DNA of 64,000 nucleotides from NCBI GenBank assembly GCA_014549065.1, contig JACDOX010000086.1, forward strand, positions 2,511,455 to 2,575,454, in the 5' to 3' direction. This DNA is from Cardinalis cardinalis (taxonomy: Eukaryota > Chordata > Aves > Passeriformes > Cardinalidae). A program made the translations under genes and the position numbers. Positions 10,585 through 24,465 of the stretch are shown in pieces (the first letter of the stretch is position 1; each line of letters opens with the position of its first letter). The notes beneath the pieces are model-generated. The model was given only the letters and a program-made list of their open reading frames with translations, searched no databases and was not told the origin of the DNA.

Positions 10585-13500
10585 CTAAATGATCACATAA
10601 GAAAAAATAAGGTGTTTTAACCAAAGAATCTAAAGAAAAAACAGAAGTCTCTTCAACAAACCAACAACCAGAAACAGATAAATACAGAATACAAAAAGAA
10701 TCATAAAACATAAGGATAAAAACAACAACAACAAAAGCCCAAACAGAAAACCACACAGAACCAATTCTTTGCTGCTTTGTGGAGTTCCATTAAACAATAT
10801 GCATCACTAAGACAAACACTGAAAACTGAAGTACTACCTATCATCTACCTGAGAAAGAAATCTTTCAACCTATTTTTCGGGAGTAAATTAAGACAAAATT
10901 CAGAACCAATAATTAACAATTATTGTCCAGAAAATACTGGAATTCATGGTTAATTTTACTGAATCAATTGACTGTGAGAACTAGTAGTGGAACAGTGATG
11001 TTACTTCAAGAAGTGCTAATTAAACAGGGAGAGTCTACTTTTAATATTATTAAACAGCGTAAGCCAGAAGAGGCTCTCTCATCCACCGAGCTTTGTTTTC
11101 TATCCAGACATGTTTTCTGAGTGTAAAGACAACAAGGAGGAGACATGCCTGTTTTTCAGATTCTTTGATCATCAGTTACAAAGAAAGAACAACAACTTTC
11201 TGTGATTAATCACAACAGAAGGTTCTTTCTTCACTTTGCCTCAGGTGTTAACATAGAAAAGAAAGTTGCTAAAAAAAATTGACTCGCTGAAACTAAGTAA
11301 CTTATGAAAAACTTCAAACAAACAAACAGAAAAAAACCAACACCATCCCTCCCACCTCATTTCCTTACATGCCTGGCTCTAAACATGTTCATTTTGCCCA
11401 CAGAGGAGCAATCCCAGTTCTGCACCACCAGGCCCTATGCAAGTTCCTGAGCTGCAGGGCAATACCACAGCTTGATCACAGTTCAGTCTTATCAACACTA
11501 ACACTGAAATGTTCAGGATCTGCTCAAAGTACTGAACCTCAAACAGCTTTAAATAAAATATACTGAAGTTGGAACATATTTTTTCTGTTTCATGAGAATT
11601 AACATCCTTGCTTCCTGATCTTTAAGAGTAACTCTAACCCTAAGTTTGTTGGACTGGAGATGAGAGATCTCCAGATGGTTGATGGTGTCTTGCAGTGACC
11701 TTCCAGCAGGAACTGATTCCCCCTTTGTGCCTACAAGGCAATGGAAGTTTTTTGGTTGATACTACAGGGTTCTCACACACACAGAGAACATGGCAACAGT
11801 GTTGCCTGCAAATTTACCATTCATTATAAAAGTTTCAACACAGATTTACAGAGAGGTGCCAGGAGGCAAGGAAGACAGGGAGCACATACTCTGAACTGTC
11901 ATGGGCAAGGGAGGAACTGAAGAGCTTTCCCACAGTGGCCTTAGGACAAGATCACACTGTGCAAGCCACAGGCTAAATATCTGCAGGTTGTGGTGACTTT
12001 TGGGTGAGCAGTTTAAGGTTTATTTAAGGAAGACAGACTACTGTAATACAGAGGAGCCAAAAGCAAAATTAGCAACCATTTTCCACAAATCTCACACCCG
12101 ACATGAAAACACAAGCATTTAATGGGCCTTCTTTTCTTTGTGTCCTGCTTATAATTTAGTTCAAGAGGTGGGGAGGAATCTAGGGAAACCCTACATGTCC
12201 TGACTACTAAAAGTCAGTGAGAGTTTTCATATTAATGAGTCACTGTTTTTCCCAAGGTACATCAGAACTCAATGGAAGTCACATACCAACTTCTTTTCCC
12301 ATAACATTTTGGATAACACATTTTGACAATCTGATAATCTGAGCCTACACAAACCACTTAGGCTGTAACAGTGGGCAAAAGATGTGAGAAGTAGCTAAGG
12401 ATGCTTTTTGGAGGTAGTGGGTGCATAATTAAATACACCATAAAAAGAAAAAAGCTTAAGCAGAAATAAAAAGAATGCGAGGCTCTCAAGGTAAGAATAA
12501 GTTTTCCTGATGTATGAGGAGATTTAGGAATCAGCATCTAATTTCCTCTATTTTTAATGACACATAAAATGTTTGCAGAAAAAAAAGGTCCAATTTCTAT
12601 GTTCAATTTTATGATGTCACACAGATCCTTCCTGATGGAAGGTGAGGAAACACTGCAGTTATTTGGTTTATGGTGCACAGAGCCCTCAGGCTCCAAATGC
12701 TGAAAAGCTGCTCATGAAAAAAAACTCAAAAAAAGATGTTCCACAGACAAGCAGAAATCTAGAAAATGAAAATATAAAGTAAATATTTACAAATGTCTGT
12801 ACTGAGCTCAAGGGAACTCCTCAAGCTCTGCAAGACAGCAAATTAAAGCGGTACCATTGGGAACTGAGGTGGTTTTGTTGTCCACTAGATGGCAAAATTC
12901 TCTCAATAATGGCATATGTTATTAAACATTATGGGAACCCAAGAGCTCTTGGAGCTTTTTTATTTGTTACTGTTTTGCTGGGGTTGTTCCATTTGGTAGG
13001 CTTTAAAAATTAAAGTAAAAAAGTTCAAGAACGGCAAATTAACTCTGACTAATGTTGTTCTCCTTGTGCTCATTTTGACAGAGAGCCCTGACAAGCACAG
13101 CAAGAGACGAAAGGAAGAAAAGGTCTTCAGGTTCCACCCAGTCACTTCTTTCTTTACTGAAAATTTGGATTAACTGTTCTGTTTTTCAATATAATTGCCC
13201 TTGCAAATTTAGTTCCTCAATGCGAAGAACCCAGAAGAGCAATATGGTAGAAATTCCTGTAAAATTAAATTTAACTTTTTGGCTGGAGCCAACATTCTGA
13301 CAACCTTCACATAACCACTGGCTGCCACCTGTATGGTGTTTGTCAGGATGCTCAGGAAGTCAGACTGAGTCTCCAGCTGGGACACTTTACAATACAAAAT
13401 GGACCCAGAGGATTAAAGAATTTTGCCCAACAGAAGTGGTCTTAAAGCCCTGGTGTCTTACACCAAGCTCTGTTTAACCTGATTTAAAAACCCCAAGGAA

Positions 13501-16500
13501 ATCTGACAGTCATGACTCCTCTAGTCTCTCAATGCTTTTAAATTTCTGTTGTTGTGCCAGTATGCTCAAGGTCTCCAACTTAATTTTTAATTTTTCCCCT
13601 GGTGTCTCCAATAAAATCTGGTTTTTAAAAATACCTCTCTAAAAATTTTTAACACTTCGCTCTGCTCCCAAGCCCTGAAATTTCACCCTGCCCTCCAGAA
13701 TTTCTATTTTAGAGATAATTAACTTCCGACTATTTGTAACTCAAACATAGCACATCTCAAAATTTTACATGATTTGAGTTTCTTAACAGTTGAAGATGCA
13801 CAGAATTCTTTGCTATATTTTGTTCACAATTTGTGTGTGGGTTGGTTTGTTGTTTTGTTTTTTTTTCTGAGAGCAAACAGATTTTAAAACAACCAAAAAA
13901 CCCCAACTCAAATCTTGGGGCTTTTTGAGGTTTGATTTAGTTTAGAAGTGTTGGGAGGGGGTAGTTTGTACTTTTTTCTTTTTCCTTTTGATAGTGGTTT
14001 TGTGTTGTTTTCTTTTTTCAATGAGATCAATTAAGATAAAACCAACAAAAGCACAAAAAATCTGGGTGATAAGGAAAATATTAACTAACTATTGTGGCAA
14101 ACAACTGTGACAGCTGAATCTAAGCCTAACATCCACTCTACAGGTAAAACTGGTAGGATTTAGCTCATCCACATAAACATACTCAAGGACACAGAATTAT
14201 CCATCTGATAGGAGTTGTGTAGGTGTCCTTTCCAACCTGTGGTGAGAAAACCAGACTTCTAGAGTACTAGTCATGGGATTTATGGAGTTGTCTACCTTAG
14301 GACTGGTACAACTAGGTTAGATTAATCCCTCCCAAGTCAAGATTCTTGCCAAGTACACTGGGAATCACCACCAAGGTTTCCAGTGACCTCCTTTCTGCAC
14401 AGCACAGAAATACGGTACCGCGGCTTTTTAAAATATTCCTCTTTCAAGTGACTGCATTCACCTCCAGTGCAATTAATCTCTTTCCCATCTCCCACAGGAA
14501 AATTTATAGCCCACTATAAAAGCCTCAATATTTCTTACTCTTGACATGGAATGATGAGTGATTTGGCTAATATAAACTCGTCAATAGAATAGCTCCATTA
14601 AGGCTGAATGATCCGTGAGGGTCTGTTGAGTCCACAAAAGAATTTGCAGTGAAAGTCTGATTCAAGTGTTTATATTAAAATATTGCCTTGTTTATGGTAT
14701 TCTTGAGAGAGCAACAGCAAGATTAAAAGGTTTTCATACATTATTCCTGAAGATGCAATATTGCTGAGTAAGAAAGCAAGGAAAAGCTAAAGGGAACGTG
14801 ATAAGCCATTAAAATGACTCACAAGTTATAAAACCTGAGAGAAATAGCAAATGAGAAGGGCCCCAGGAATCATGAAGAAAGTGACAAATCTTAACCATTC
14901 AAAGTGTGAAATCAAAGTAATTTCTTGGGAGGTATCCTTTTGATGACAAAGCACTTAAAAGAATTTAGGGACTTCTTGGGCTTGTGCTACCCCAAACAGG
15001 GCTAAAAGAAGTCCCTTGAACTACTACAGGCTGCTGAGCAAACTGTTTACAAACCCAGTATCTGATTCCTTCTACTGCCTCCTATCCTTTCTGGAAATAA
15101 TGCACCCAAAACACATATTTTAATGCAATATTGTGTGAGAAATCTGTTAAGTTTTGAAGAGGGAGCCCACAAATTCTCCCCTACTTTGCTAGCACCAAGG
15201 CATTCCATTGTCACACTGAAGATGTGGACAGGTGCAGACTTGAACTGCATGTTCCTCAGAGGAAAACACAGGCTTGTGAGTGATTAAATAAGACTAAGTT
15301 TTCTCCCAAATTAGGTGGAGATTTTTTTCTTTTAAAATATTTATCATTAAAATAGATGCTTAAATACTTCATACAGCAGCCATGGTCCCCAGAGAAGGGC
15401 CTAGTTTCAGTGCTGAATTCTAAGAACAGCAGATGGACATGACTAGATTATCTCAGTAACACACGGAAAAATCTAAACATAACAAGGAAAAAATGTGACC
15501 CAAGATAAGGCCTCACATAGCTAAAAAAATTTAACATAAGCAGAGAAAAGTATGGAGGGAAAACTGAGATGTGTTTAGTGATGAAAAACTGGAACCAAGC
15601 CAGACTCTTAAAATTCCCTTAATGTTTGCTCTNGGTACTTCTATTTTTTCCTTTTCACATAATTTTTAAATTTTTAGTTCCATACTATTTAGAAGACACT
15701 ATGTTATCATAAGGGATCAGTAAAATGTTGCTTGTCATTCAGAAAGTTAAGTCTTGCATGTTCCTGNTTTTTTTTCACTAGGTATCTTCAGAGATAATAA
15801 AAAACTGAAGCCCAAACCCTTCTACCCTTTACAGTCACATCTCTAACATGAAAAATGCTTTATCATTTGCCTGAACCACATCAGTAATACATCTTAAAAT
15901 ATTAAACACTCTCATAAAGTAAAGGAGAAGGTACATTCTTAATGGCTGTTGGTACATTTTTATATTGCATTAAGTNGAACAATCCACAATTAATTCTGAT
16001 TTGTCTTTTCATATAACTGCCAAGTTATATGAGTTTTCACATGTAAATCTGAAAAATTGTGTTTGATTACCTAGGTGCAATATGACAGATAAGCACTACC
16101 TTAAAGCAATAAGGAATGTGAAATTATAGACTTGTCTCACTTGTTACCTTGATTTTTTTTCCTGAATAAACATTCCCAATTGGCCAGAAATTAAAAGCTG
16201 TTTAAACTACCAGTTAAACATTTTTAAAAAATTTTTGTGACTCTTGTTGTCCACTACTATCACCGTTATGAGAGACAAAGTTTAAAAGGAACACACACAA
16301 AGTGGACTCTTTCACTTTTTTTAACTTCTGCTACAAATACAATGCCATGAGACAAACTGGACTTCATAACACAGATCAGCATTACATACTTTTATGCAAC
16401 AAACATTGCTTAAAACTCACTGGAAACCCAGAGGATGGCCCTTATGCCTTGTTATATATTCACACGGCACTACTGAAAAGCCAAACTTCTCTATATCTGG

Positions 16501-17410
16501 ACAACAAAATTGAACTAACAGGACAACCATACCAAACTAGGTTTCTCTAAAACAATGTTTCCAATTTTTGCCTGGACACAACAAATTAGATTTTTTTTCA
16601 CTAACACAGGAAAAACAGGGGGAGGGAATAATCAATCAGTAACAGAAAAACACTAGTATATCATGATGAAGTCTTCCTAGAAGTGGATGATCTGTAAAAT
16701 AAAGTGCCTGAATGCAAACTGGTTTTGTAGATGTGAAACACTGCAATGGATTATTAAAAGTGAGGGGAGATAAACAGGCATGAAGAGGAAAAATAAAGAT
16801 AGATGAAAAACTCAGAATACACAATCTTTTTCTCTTAGTAGTTTCAACCTTTTTTTTCCTCCCTTTAATTTAATAGAATTGGACAGAAGACTCTATAAAG
16901 ATAACATCATTATTTAGCAAAAGTACCATTACAAACATCACTTGACTGGATTTGTGGTACAGTCTCAAATACTCTCCTTGTAAAAAGATCACATAAAAGT
17001 TGCACTGTATTTGTTGCATTCTGCCACATGCCAAGCAGATGAAGGAAATTAAAGCTGAGACACAAACACTCAGCCACTGCTTTTCCCAGGCTTGCTCCCT
17101 CTCGGAGGCGTGAGCTCAGCACATGATTCCTTTCAGCATTCTTCTACAGCCACAAGCCACACCCAAAGGCCATGATTCTTCTGCACTTTGAAAAGCTCTA
17201 TTTGGTGAGACACTTTCACTCTTTAAGGAGGAATACAACTTTCTGGATTTGTATATTATTAAAATCTCAGCCAAACCCCCAGCAGAATCCCAGACGGNCG
17301 TGAGGTTTCACCTCAGCACTTCCAAGTGCAATGTGCAAAGACAAAAACTCAGCACCAGCCCCACCTCATGCTGAGGGGTTTCTGTCATGCCAGGAGAGCA
17401 GAGCACTCAC
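10585..17410 (-). other. CDC42BPA: Intron of CDC42BPA (6.8 kb)
   Basis: This is the largest complete intron in the window. It contains simple A-rich runs such as (AAC)n near 10720-10735, T/G-rich stretches near 13840-14010, and a 10-bp hairpin at 16009-16032. Four single ambiguous bases occur (15633, 15767, 15976, 17298). I see no clear transposon and no further exon. Confidence 0.8.
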
Positions 17411-17535
17411 CACTGGATGATCTCAGTGATTTGGGCCTCCCAGTGTGCCACAGACTCCTTCTTATCAGCCAGGTCTCTCATCTCTTCCTCCAGCTGCCGA
17501 TTATTCATACTCAGCCGCTCAAACATGGTGGTGAG
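17411..17535 (-). CDS. CDC42BPA: CDC42BPA exon: end of first coiled coil
   Basis: This 125-nt exon has the acceptor tctccttcag|CTC and the donor CAGTG|gtgagt. It encodes LTTMFERLSMNNRQLEEEMR and DLADKKESVAHWEAQITEII, ending two bases into a Trp codon. The strings DLADKKESVAHWEAQI and TEIIQWVSDEKD (the latter spanning the junction) are nearly invariant in MRCK proteins. The region marks the end of the first long coil. A 6.8-kb intron follows, the largest complete one in the window. Confidence 0.95.
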
Positions 17536-19316
17536 CTGAAGGAGAATTTAAACAATTCATTAAAAGTATAAACTGCTGTGACTCCATCTCTGTGCAGACT
17601 CAAAACCACATGTTCCTCTCTCCCACACCTTGTATCTGCTTTAGAAATTGGTACTGGTCATCACAATAAACACCATGTAACAATAAAAGCCAGAATATTT
17701 TCTTATATAACCTTCTATAAGAATCTCTTCTTGTATAACCTTAGCTGTACTGAAAAGCCACTTTTAAGGATTTGAACAAGATTTTTACTCTATCAATTTA
17801 ACGAGTTTTCTGAGAATTAGTCTCCAAATACCTGTAAAACTCTTAGAAGGTTTCTGATTTGCACCATATAGGTGTGGAATGTTCTGTATAGAAAAATCTA
17901 CACTAGAAGAGCAAAGCAAAGGCATTAAAATTTGTTATGGCTCAGATAAGACTGTTGAACCTCTCCCTTGTTTAGTAACCATGGAGAGAGAGACTGAACA
18001 GATACAGGCATGAGACAGTCCTGAGATTCTCTAGGTGTCTCACATTCCCTTATTTTTCATTTGACTTACTTGCAGACAGGGAAATTGAAATTAAATGCAC
18101 ATCTCCATGTACAATATGTTATACCTAGCAATTAACCTCTCTCATTCAAATTGCTGCCATTCACACAGGCACATTCTGCAAGACAAAAGCCACAGCTAAC
18201 CCAAGCTGGTATTGGGAACTAAACCTTCATTATGTTAAGTAATTATTCAGAGAGTCAAATTGGAATCAGAGACCAGATAGGTTTTATAGGAAGGCCTGCT
18301 TAGGAGAATGAAATCTCAGGCAAAAGCTTCTTTTAGTACTGAAATATATTAACAATTCAAAACGATAAAAGAATGGCCAATTTAAAATCTATTTTGCTTT
18401 TTACTTCAAATATGAATAACTCCACACCCTATTTATCATTTAAATGGGCTTATAATTTAAATATTCCTCCTTATTATATGTCATTTGACAAGAAAAATAC
18501 AAAGGTAATGGGGGAAGAGAGAGAGAGGGCAGAAAAATTATCAAAGTAACTAGGCTCTTTCTCAGTTTTCTTGGACTAAGCCTACCTATAGGCATATATA
18601 TTGTCTGTCTTATACTGGTATGAAAATATACTGTAATTTGAGCACAGACATGCAAACATGCTTACTTTGAAGAACATTGTACTTTCATCATATTTTTAGA
18701 AAATCTATTGCATTACAAAAGGAATAGACAAGCTTAGCAAGATTTGGATAATGCATAGTGAACTTGAATAACCTGTCAAAATGAACAATAAAGAGACAAT
18801 CCAAATGCACAAATCAATTATTACTTGCTTAACACACTTCATTTGTGTGATAATATGCCTTATCATTTGTATTTTTTTAGTATCTCAAAGTAACACTTAA
18901 TCTCAAAGGGTAGGAGGGGCCCTGGTATTTCAAACGATTGACATGCAAATCTAGCCTAAGTAATCACATCATTAACTATGTATTTTTATATTTGGGTCAT
19001 ACAATGAAATAATCCTTTATTGTTGGCTTACAGCGCTGTCTGGAATTAGTCTTACCAAAATGTAAGCCCATCTAATTCCATTCCCACACATAAATACACA
19101 TATATGCATATACATATATATATATGCACATGTCTTCTCAAGCTCAGATGCATGTGGATACTCCATTCAAATCTAATATTAATCACCAATTTTTTGTGTA
19201 ACATCAATTTCTGCTTTCAGTTAAGAGTTAGTAACAACCAATGCAGTTCCATATTGTCCAATTCATACAGAGCATAAAACAGTTGTAAATTCAGGGCTCA
19301 ACTCATCAGCACTTAC
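17536..19316 (-). other. CDC42BPA: Intron of CDC42BPA (1.8 kb)
   Basis: This AT-rich intron has a short GA run near 18517-18529 and an alternating purine-pyrimidine TATA/CA stretch at about 19087-19132. I see no exon or transposon in it. Confidence 0.8.
19087..19132. repeat. Alternating TA/CA tract
   Basis: This is an imperfect alternating purine-pyrimidine stretch (acacatatatgcatatacat, then atatatatatgcacat). It is intronic simple sequence. Confidence 0.8.
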
Positions 19317-19422
19317 CTTATCAAGTTCATTTGTAAGTTTTTTGTTCTCCTCTGTCAACAGAATCTTTTCTCGTTCATACTTTTGTTTGAACTCTGTTTC
19401 GAATTCCTCTCTTTCACTTTGG
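19317..19422 (-). CDS. CDC42BPA: CDC42BPA exon: coiled coil
   Basis: This exon is 106 nt. The acceptor is tatttcttag|C and the donor is GATAAG|gtaagt. The first base completes an Asn codon. The next 35 codons read QSEREEFETEFKQKYEREKI and LLTEENKKLTNELDK, ending in phase 0. The segment is acidic/basic heptad coil. It matches the family pattern RESQSEREEFE with Asn in place of Ser at the splice junction. Confidence 0.93.
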
Positions 19423-22400
19423 CTAAGAAATAAAGTGAAGCAGAATTACAAAGTTTTCTATTCTAACTCACCCCATTATTCATTTAAACACAAACAGATC
19501 AATGCACACACATGTTGAAGGGAAGTACTACACTGATAATAGCAAGGGCTATTAAAATCAAGCAGTTTAAAAAACCACCATCTTAGGATTGCAAGCCAGC
19601 CTGTTGAATTTTAGAATTAATAGAGAATCCCTCAGTACAGAATTAACAAAGTTCCACCAAGTCAATGTTTATCAACCTACTTACACAAATTTTATTCTTC
19701 AGATGTATCCTTTAAACAATGAGCAAAGAATGTGTCGACACTGTAAAATGCTCAGGGCACATTCTCAGCTCACATGAACACTATTGTAACACACACATTT
19801 CTATAATTCCAAGTTTCACACAGAATGACGGGCAAAAATGACCACACACGGAACCAGAACCTACAGAAGCTAAATTAGACACTCAGGGCTGGGTCTCTGA
19901 TGAGGAAAGCATATATGGGCTAGTCTTTGGGCAATTTAGAACAGCCCAGATGTCATATGTGAACTGTTAATTCAGGTTTCATATACTCACTATGAGCAAA
20001 AAGTGGATGGATTACTTTCACATTCCTAAGATTGCCAGATGCTACAGCAACTTTGGACCATTCTATCTAAGAAAGTCTCACTGTAGCTGTTTCCCCCAAA
20101 CCTTCCCTTCTCCCATGGATGTCATGCAGTAGAGGAAAACCCCTGGCTGATTCTGCTTAGTATCAACTTTGATCTTGCACAGTGAACGTGAGAACCTGAA
20201 AACAAATGAAGATGTAGGCCCTCTGTTAGCCAAAAAACCCATGGAATTTCCTTCAAGTGGTGCACAGCAATGTTTTAGATGTGTAACTCTCACCTTGCAT
20301 CTACAGTTTTCAGATTCATTAGCCTTGCATCTTGTACCACCTTTTTACCAACTATTCACATCACTGGCACAAAGTTCATGAGCAGAACTATACTGTAAAT
20401 GCCACAGATACAGAAAATATCCACTCAGCAAATACCACTGTCCAGTCTGAAAAGACTTGAAAAAGTGCCCAGTATTAAAGGTTAACTCTGTAAAATTAAA
20501 ATCCAGGGGAAACCCTGTCTTGAGCACTGCAATTTCTTTTCTAGATACTGATCAGAATTTTACACAATGCAAACATAAATTACATTCTTGCTTCTTTTTC
20601 TGAGATGCAAAACTACTACAGCTTTGCCTAATTGAGAGAACACCCTCCAAAGATGAGAAATACCAGTGGTTAGAGTGAACCCAGTTAAGAGCAATGCTGC
20701 TTTGAATTTCCTACTCTTAATTTGAAATTCATTTAGCACTTCAACCACTCTTTGAAATCTAGTACAACATGTCAGACTTATGGTGAAATTCCATGTTGCC
20801 AGGCGTCCTTTGAAACATAACACTTCATCCTAGTAAAGTTACATACTATCTCACTGTTGAAATGCCAAGTTTGAAATTCACCACCACTCCTTTTCTATAT
20901 CAACAGATTCCATGCATATGATGAGCAGTATAGGGAAAAGGCAGGAAGAGATTAAAGCATTGGCTGTCATAGGAATTAATAACAGCTCCTGCTTCTGTTT
21001 TCAAGGCATAGATTCAAAGCTAATTTTGCAGACAGAAGTCCAAACTAACTTTTAATGAATTTCTTTCACGCAGCTTTCATGGGTTTGTTTAGGAATTTTT
21101 TTCAGTATTTGTCTTAAATGTATTCCTTTAAGGCTTTGGGGCTCAAAGCAGCCATAAATGGCAGTGGATTAAGGACACTATGGATTAGTGAAAGAGCCCA
21201 ACATGTTTGTAATTTTCTATATTTTACATTCTTAATTCTGCTGGTGATTGTGATTACCCCAGTAAGTCAGACTGCTACAGTATAACACAGAAATGAAGAT
21301 AAATTTGAAACAGAGGAGAATGTGGGTATAATCCATTACACTCAAACAGCCACTCAGCACACAACAGAACTGTGACAGACTCCATGGATGTACCTTGGAC
21401 AGGCAGCAAGATCAAAATAATGCTTTTGCTTTGAAGCCTGGCATCCACCTCTCCCATCAAACTTCCTCTCTCATCTAACATTTAGCTGTGTGTCTTCTCT
21501 TCAAGTTAAGAAAATATACATAACCCAGCTTTCTTTTTATCAGTAGAACTGCAGCAAACCACATGCAAGCAATGTGAAATACTGCTTTATGGTATCACTT
21601 TGTCACTCCAGCTCTTTATTGCATCTGTATAAAGTGGCCAAATATTTTATCTTACTGCTTTGAAACCAAGAAAAATAGACCTGAAACAAACACCAGCCCC
21701 CAGGCTTCTTTATATCACACAATTTAAAACCAGCAAATGCTGTTCTATAAAGTTCTCTGCTTTATAAATCCATCATGAAATGACAGGCCTAAAAGAAGTT
21801 TCTACAAATGTGATTTATTTTACAGAGTTCCTTGCATCTTCTTCTGAAATACTTCCTAATGACAATTCTAAGAAATGGAATTTAGTGCTACACAGATCAC
21901 TGGCCTGATACTGTGCTCCTCTGCTTCCAATTTTAATAGCATGCAGTTTATGAGACTTCAGAAAAATGCAATCATTTTGTACAGGAAGGTAATCTCCCTT
22001 GAAGACTTGTGCTTTGGAAATAGCAAAAGTTAGAAAGCTTAAAATTGAAGAAAACAAAGGAAAATACCTATTTTAAAAATGCAAAACAGAAACCACCAGT
22101 GTGCAAGTTACACAAAAATCAACATACAGATTTTGTCAAAGCTCTTCCTGATCCTTGCTTAGAATAACCTATGTAATTCACTCATCTTACACAGTAATAC
22201 AACCACATCCTCTTACCAAGATCTTTTTTAATATGCACTGATGACTATTTTTAGGCTACTAAAATATTTTTGCCAAACTGTATAAGCACACTTCAACTCC
22301 ACACCCACCCCAAGCCTATTGTTGAAATAATTCCACTTATTTCAGCACAAAGCCTCCAGGTGCTTCCTTTTCAGTGCTTACATTCAACACCTCTCTACTG

Positions 22401-24217
22401 GAAGACTCACTAAAAGCTTTTCATGCCAGACTACAAAAGCTAACACCAATATGGATAAGCAGAAACAGAAAACCTATGTTCTTTTAAGGAAAACTACCAG
22501 ATAATGAGTAGCAACAGCAATTCCTGCATTCCTAATGCTTAATGCCTCCCTTCTAACTTGAACAGGGGACTTCTGCCTTTCTGTGGAGTCCTAATGCTTG
22601 CACGAGATTTTGCAGATTTGTTTAACAAAGACAGGTAAGATCAGGCCTTCCCCAAGCACTGATCATGTGCGTGGACACCTGACTGAACATGGTGCTGCAG
22701 CCCTTGCCATGAGTGCTGGATACTGGTCAGGTGACACATTTCTGCTCTCACTTCAAAACCTTCTCTTACACAAACACTTGAACCACATACAGAAACACAC
22801 GGTTATGACAGCACCCACTGTAGATTTGTACCCAGTTCTTTTTTTATTTATAGATACCAGACTGAAGGAGAGTTTATGAACTAGCTGGAACCGAAATTTA
22901 GTTAGAATGCAGCTGTGCAACATTAGAATTCTAATTTCCCAATTCGAATTGGGAAAGAATGAGTTTTTCATTTGGTCACTGCTTGCAGGTATGAGCCTTT
23001 CAAACAGTTTAACCTGCAGAAAGCAGAATTCATGATTCTTTATTTAATATTCCTCCTTCTGAGACACTGCTGGACTTAAAAGAGTGCCATACCATCACCT
23101 TTCTATGCTACAAGACAGAACAGCCTTCTGTGCATTTGTAACTCACTGGTCAGCATGACCATTAAGTGGTGTCACAATGAAAACATGCTGCTGAGGCAGG
23201 TTTCACCTCTCCACCCAGATCAAAGCAGCAAGCTCCTGTGCTGCTAGTAGGTCCAGCCTGTTGAATAGCTGCATGCTAGGAAGAAACAGTTCATGCACTG
23301 CATTTTAAGCTGTATGATTTATGATTCCTGCTGAATACTATTTACAAGAGATACAGCGTTTTCACCTCTATTTGCATAAACTTTTTGGAAAAAAATCATA
23401 TTTAATTTACTACTTATATTTAAAGGTCTTGCTATAGTTTGGCTAACCTCTCAGCAGGGACTTCTCCANGGTTTCTCTCATCTGCCATCTTGCTACAGCA
23501 GCAAAAACACTCATCTATATTAGTGTCTACGAAGCATTCTGAATTTTTTATGAATGAACATGAGCATGTTCAATTTATAACTTATTCCCACTACTACACC
23601 AACCAACAGAAAAACTTGCTTTTATTGATGAATGCCTCAAGGAACAATCTCAAGGCCAGTTATAAGCTCCACCATGTGGGAGAGAAAAAAGCAGGTCTGA
23701 CAAATTACCATGTCAGGAGAGATAAAGCAGCTTACACCCACAGTAGTCTGCTGACTGATGTTAACACTGGATGGAACCCAGCATGGATTAGCCTCAGCTC
23801 ACATTAAGTGACTGTTCCTGTGCTGGCAGAAATGTAAACAATACTTGATCTCTCTCACATTAGTTTTGCATCAAAAGATGAAAATACCAAATAAAAGAAA
23901 AATGTTGAGAAACTGTTTTAAAGTGCAACATAAGCTTGAGGGGTCAACTTACCCCGAGCTGCAAGTCTGTAACTCAAGTTACATACCTTGGAATGGTCAG
24001 CCACTTAAACAGTTCTGGTGCAAAATTAACTGTTTCAATACAAGGATGTNGAGCTTTTTGTTCTGTTGTGTTTTTAAAGGTGACTGGTTTTAACCTTGGT
24101 ATCAGCTCAGCCAAAATGCAACAATCTGCATTACACTTAAGGAAGCCACAGTGTGTTTGGAACAAGATTAGGAGATTTCAAAGGTTTAATAAAAATTAAA
24201 TTTCATACAATACTCAC
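19423..24217 (-). other. CDC42BPA: Intron of CDC42BPA (4.8 kb)
   Basis: This intron contains two touching perfect palindromes at 22922-22956. The rest is AT-rich. Its open frames, such as 122 codons on the plus strand at 23439-23807, look like chance frames with no recognisable family. Confidence 0.8.
22922..22956. repeat. Two touching perfect palindromes
   Basis: The first is a 14-bp perfect palindrome, ATTAGAATTCTAAT (22922-22935). It shares its last base with a 22-bp perfect palindrome at 22935-22956. The second has half-site TTTCCCAATTC and centre TTCGAA. No unpaired loop base is present in either. Confidence 0.9.
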
Positions 24218-24465
24218 TTTTCTCTTCTGGTTTTCTCTAACTTGTCTTTCAAAACCATGATCTCCTTCTTGAGGGCAAGTTGCTGGCTCTCTGCATCCCG
24301 CAGTTCTTTCTTCAGACTTTTTATTTCGTTAGCATGCATCATTTCACGTTTAGATAGTTCCTCTTCATAGAAAACACTCTTCTTTTCCAGGTCTGCCTTT
24401 AATTTAGTGATCTCTTGCTGGTGTTCTATACTGCTTACCCCAGGTGAGCGACCAACCTGTTTTTG
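24218..24465 (-). CDS. CDC42BPA: CDC42BPA exon: coiled coil
   Basis: This 248-nt exon follows the acceptor tttattttag|CAA and ends GAAAA|gtgagt, two bases into an Asn codon. It opens QKQVGRSPGVSSIEHQQEIT, then KADLEKKSVFYEEELSKREM, HANEIKSLKKELRDAESQQL and EIMVLKDKLEKTRRE. The RSPGVSS stretch is a short break in the coil, a probable hinge. EHQQEITKLK and KKSVFYEEELSKRE match the alpha paralogue. The hinge residues QVGRSPGVSS differ from the human QISYSPGVCS as I recall it. Confidence 0.94.

Noticed and set aside
14188..14240. Possible CR1 3' end (gtcctttccaacctgtgg)
   Set aside because: Only one short motif matches. The expected preceding CR1 sequence and the terminal ATTCTATG repeat are missing.
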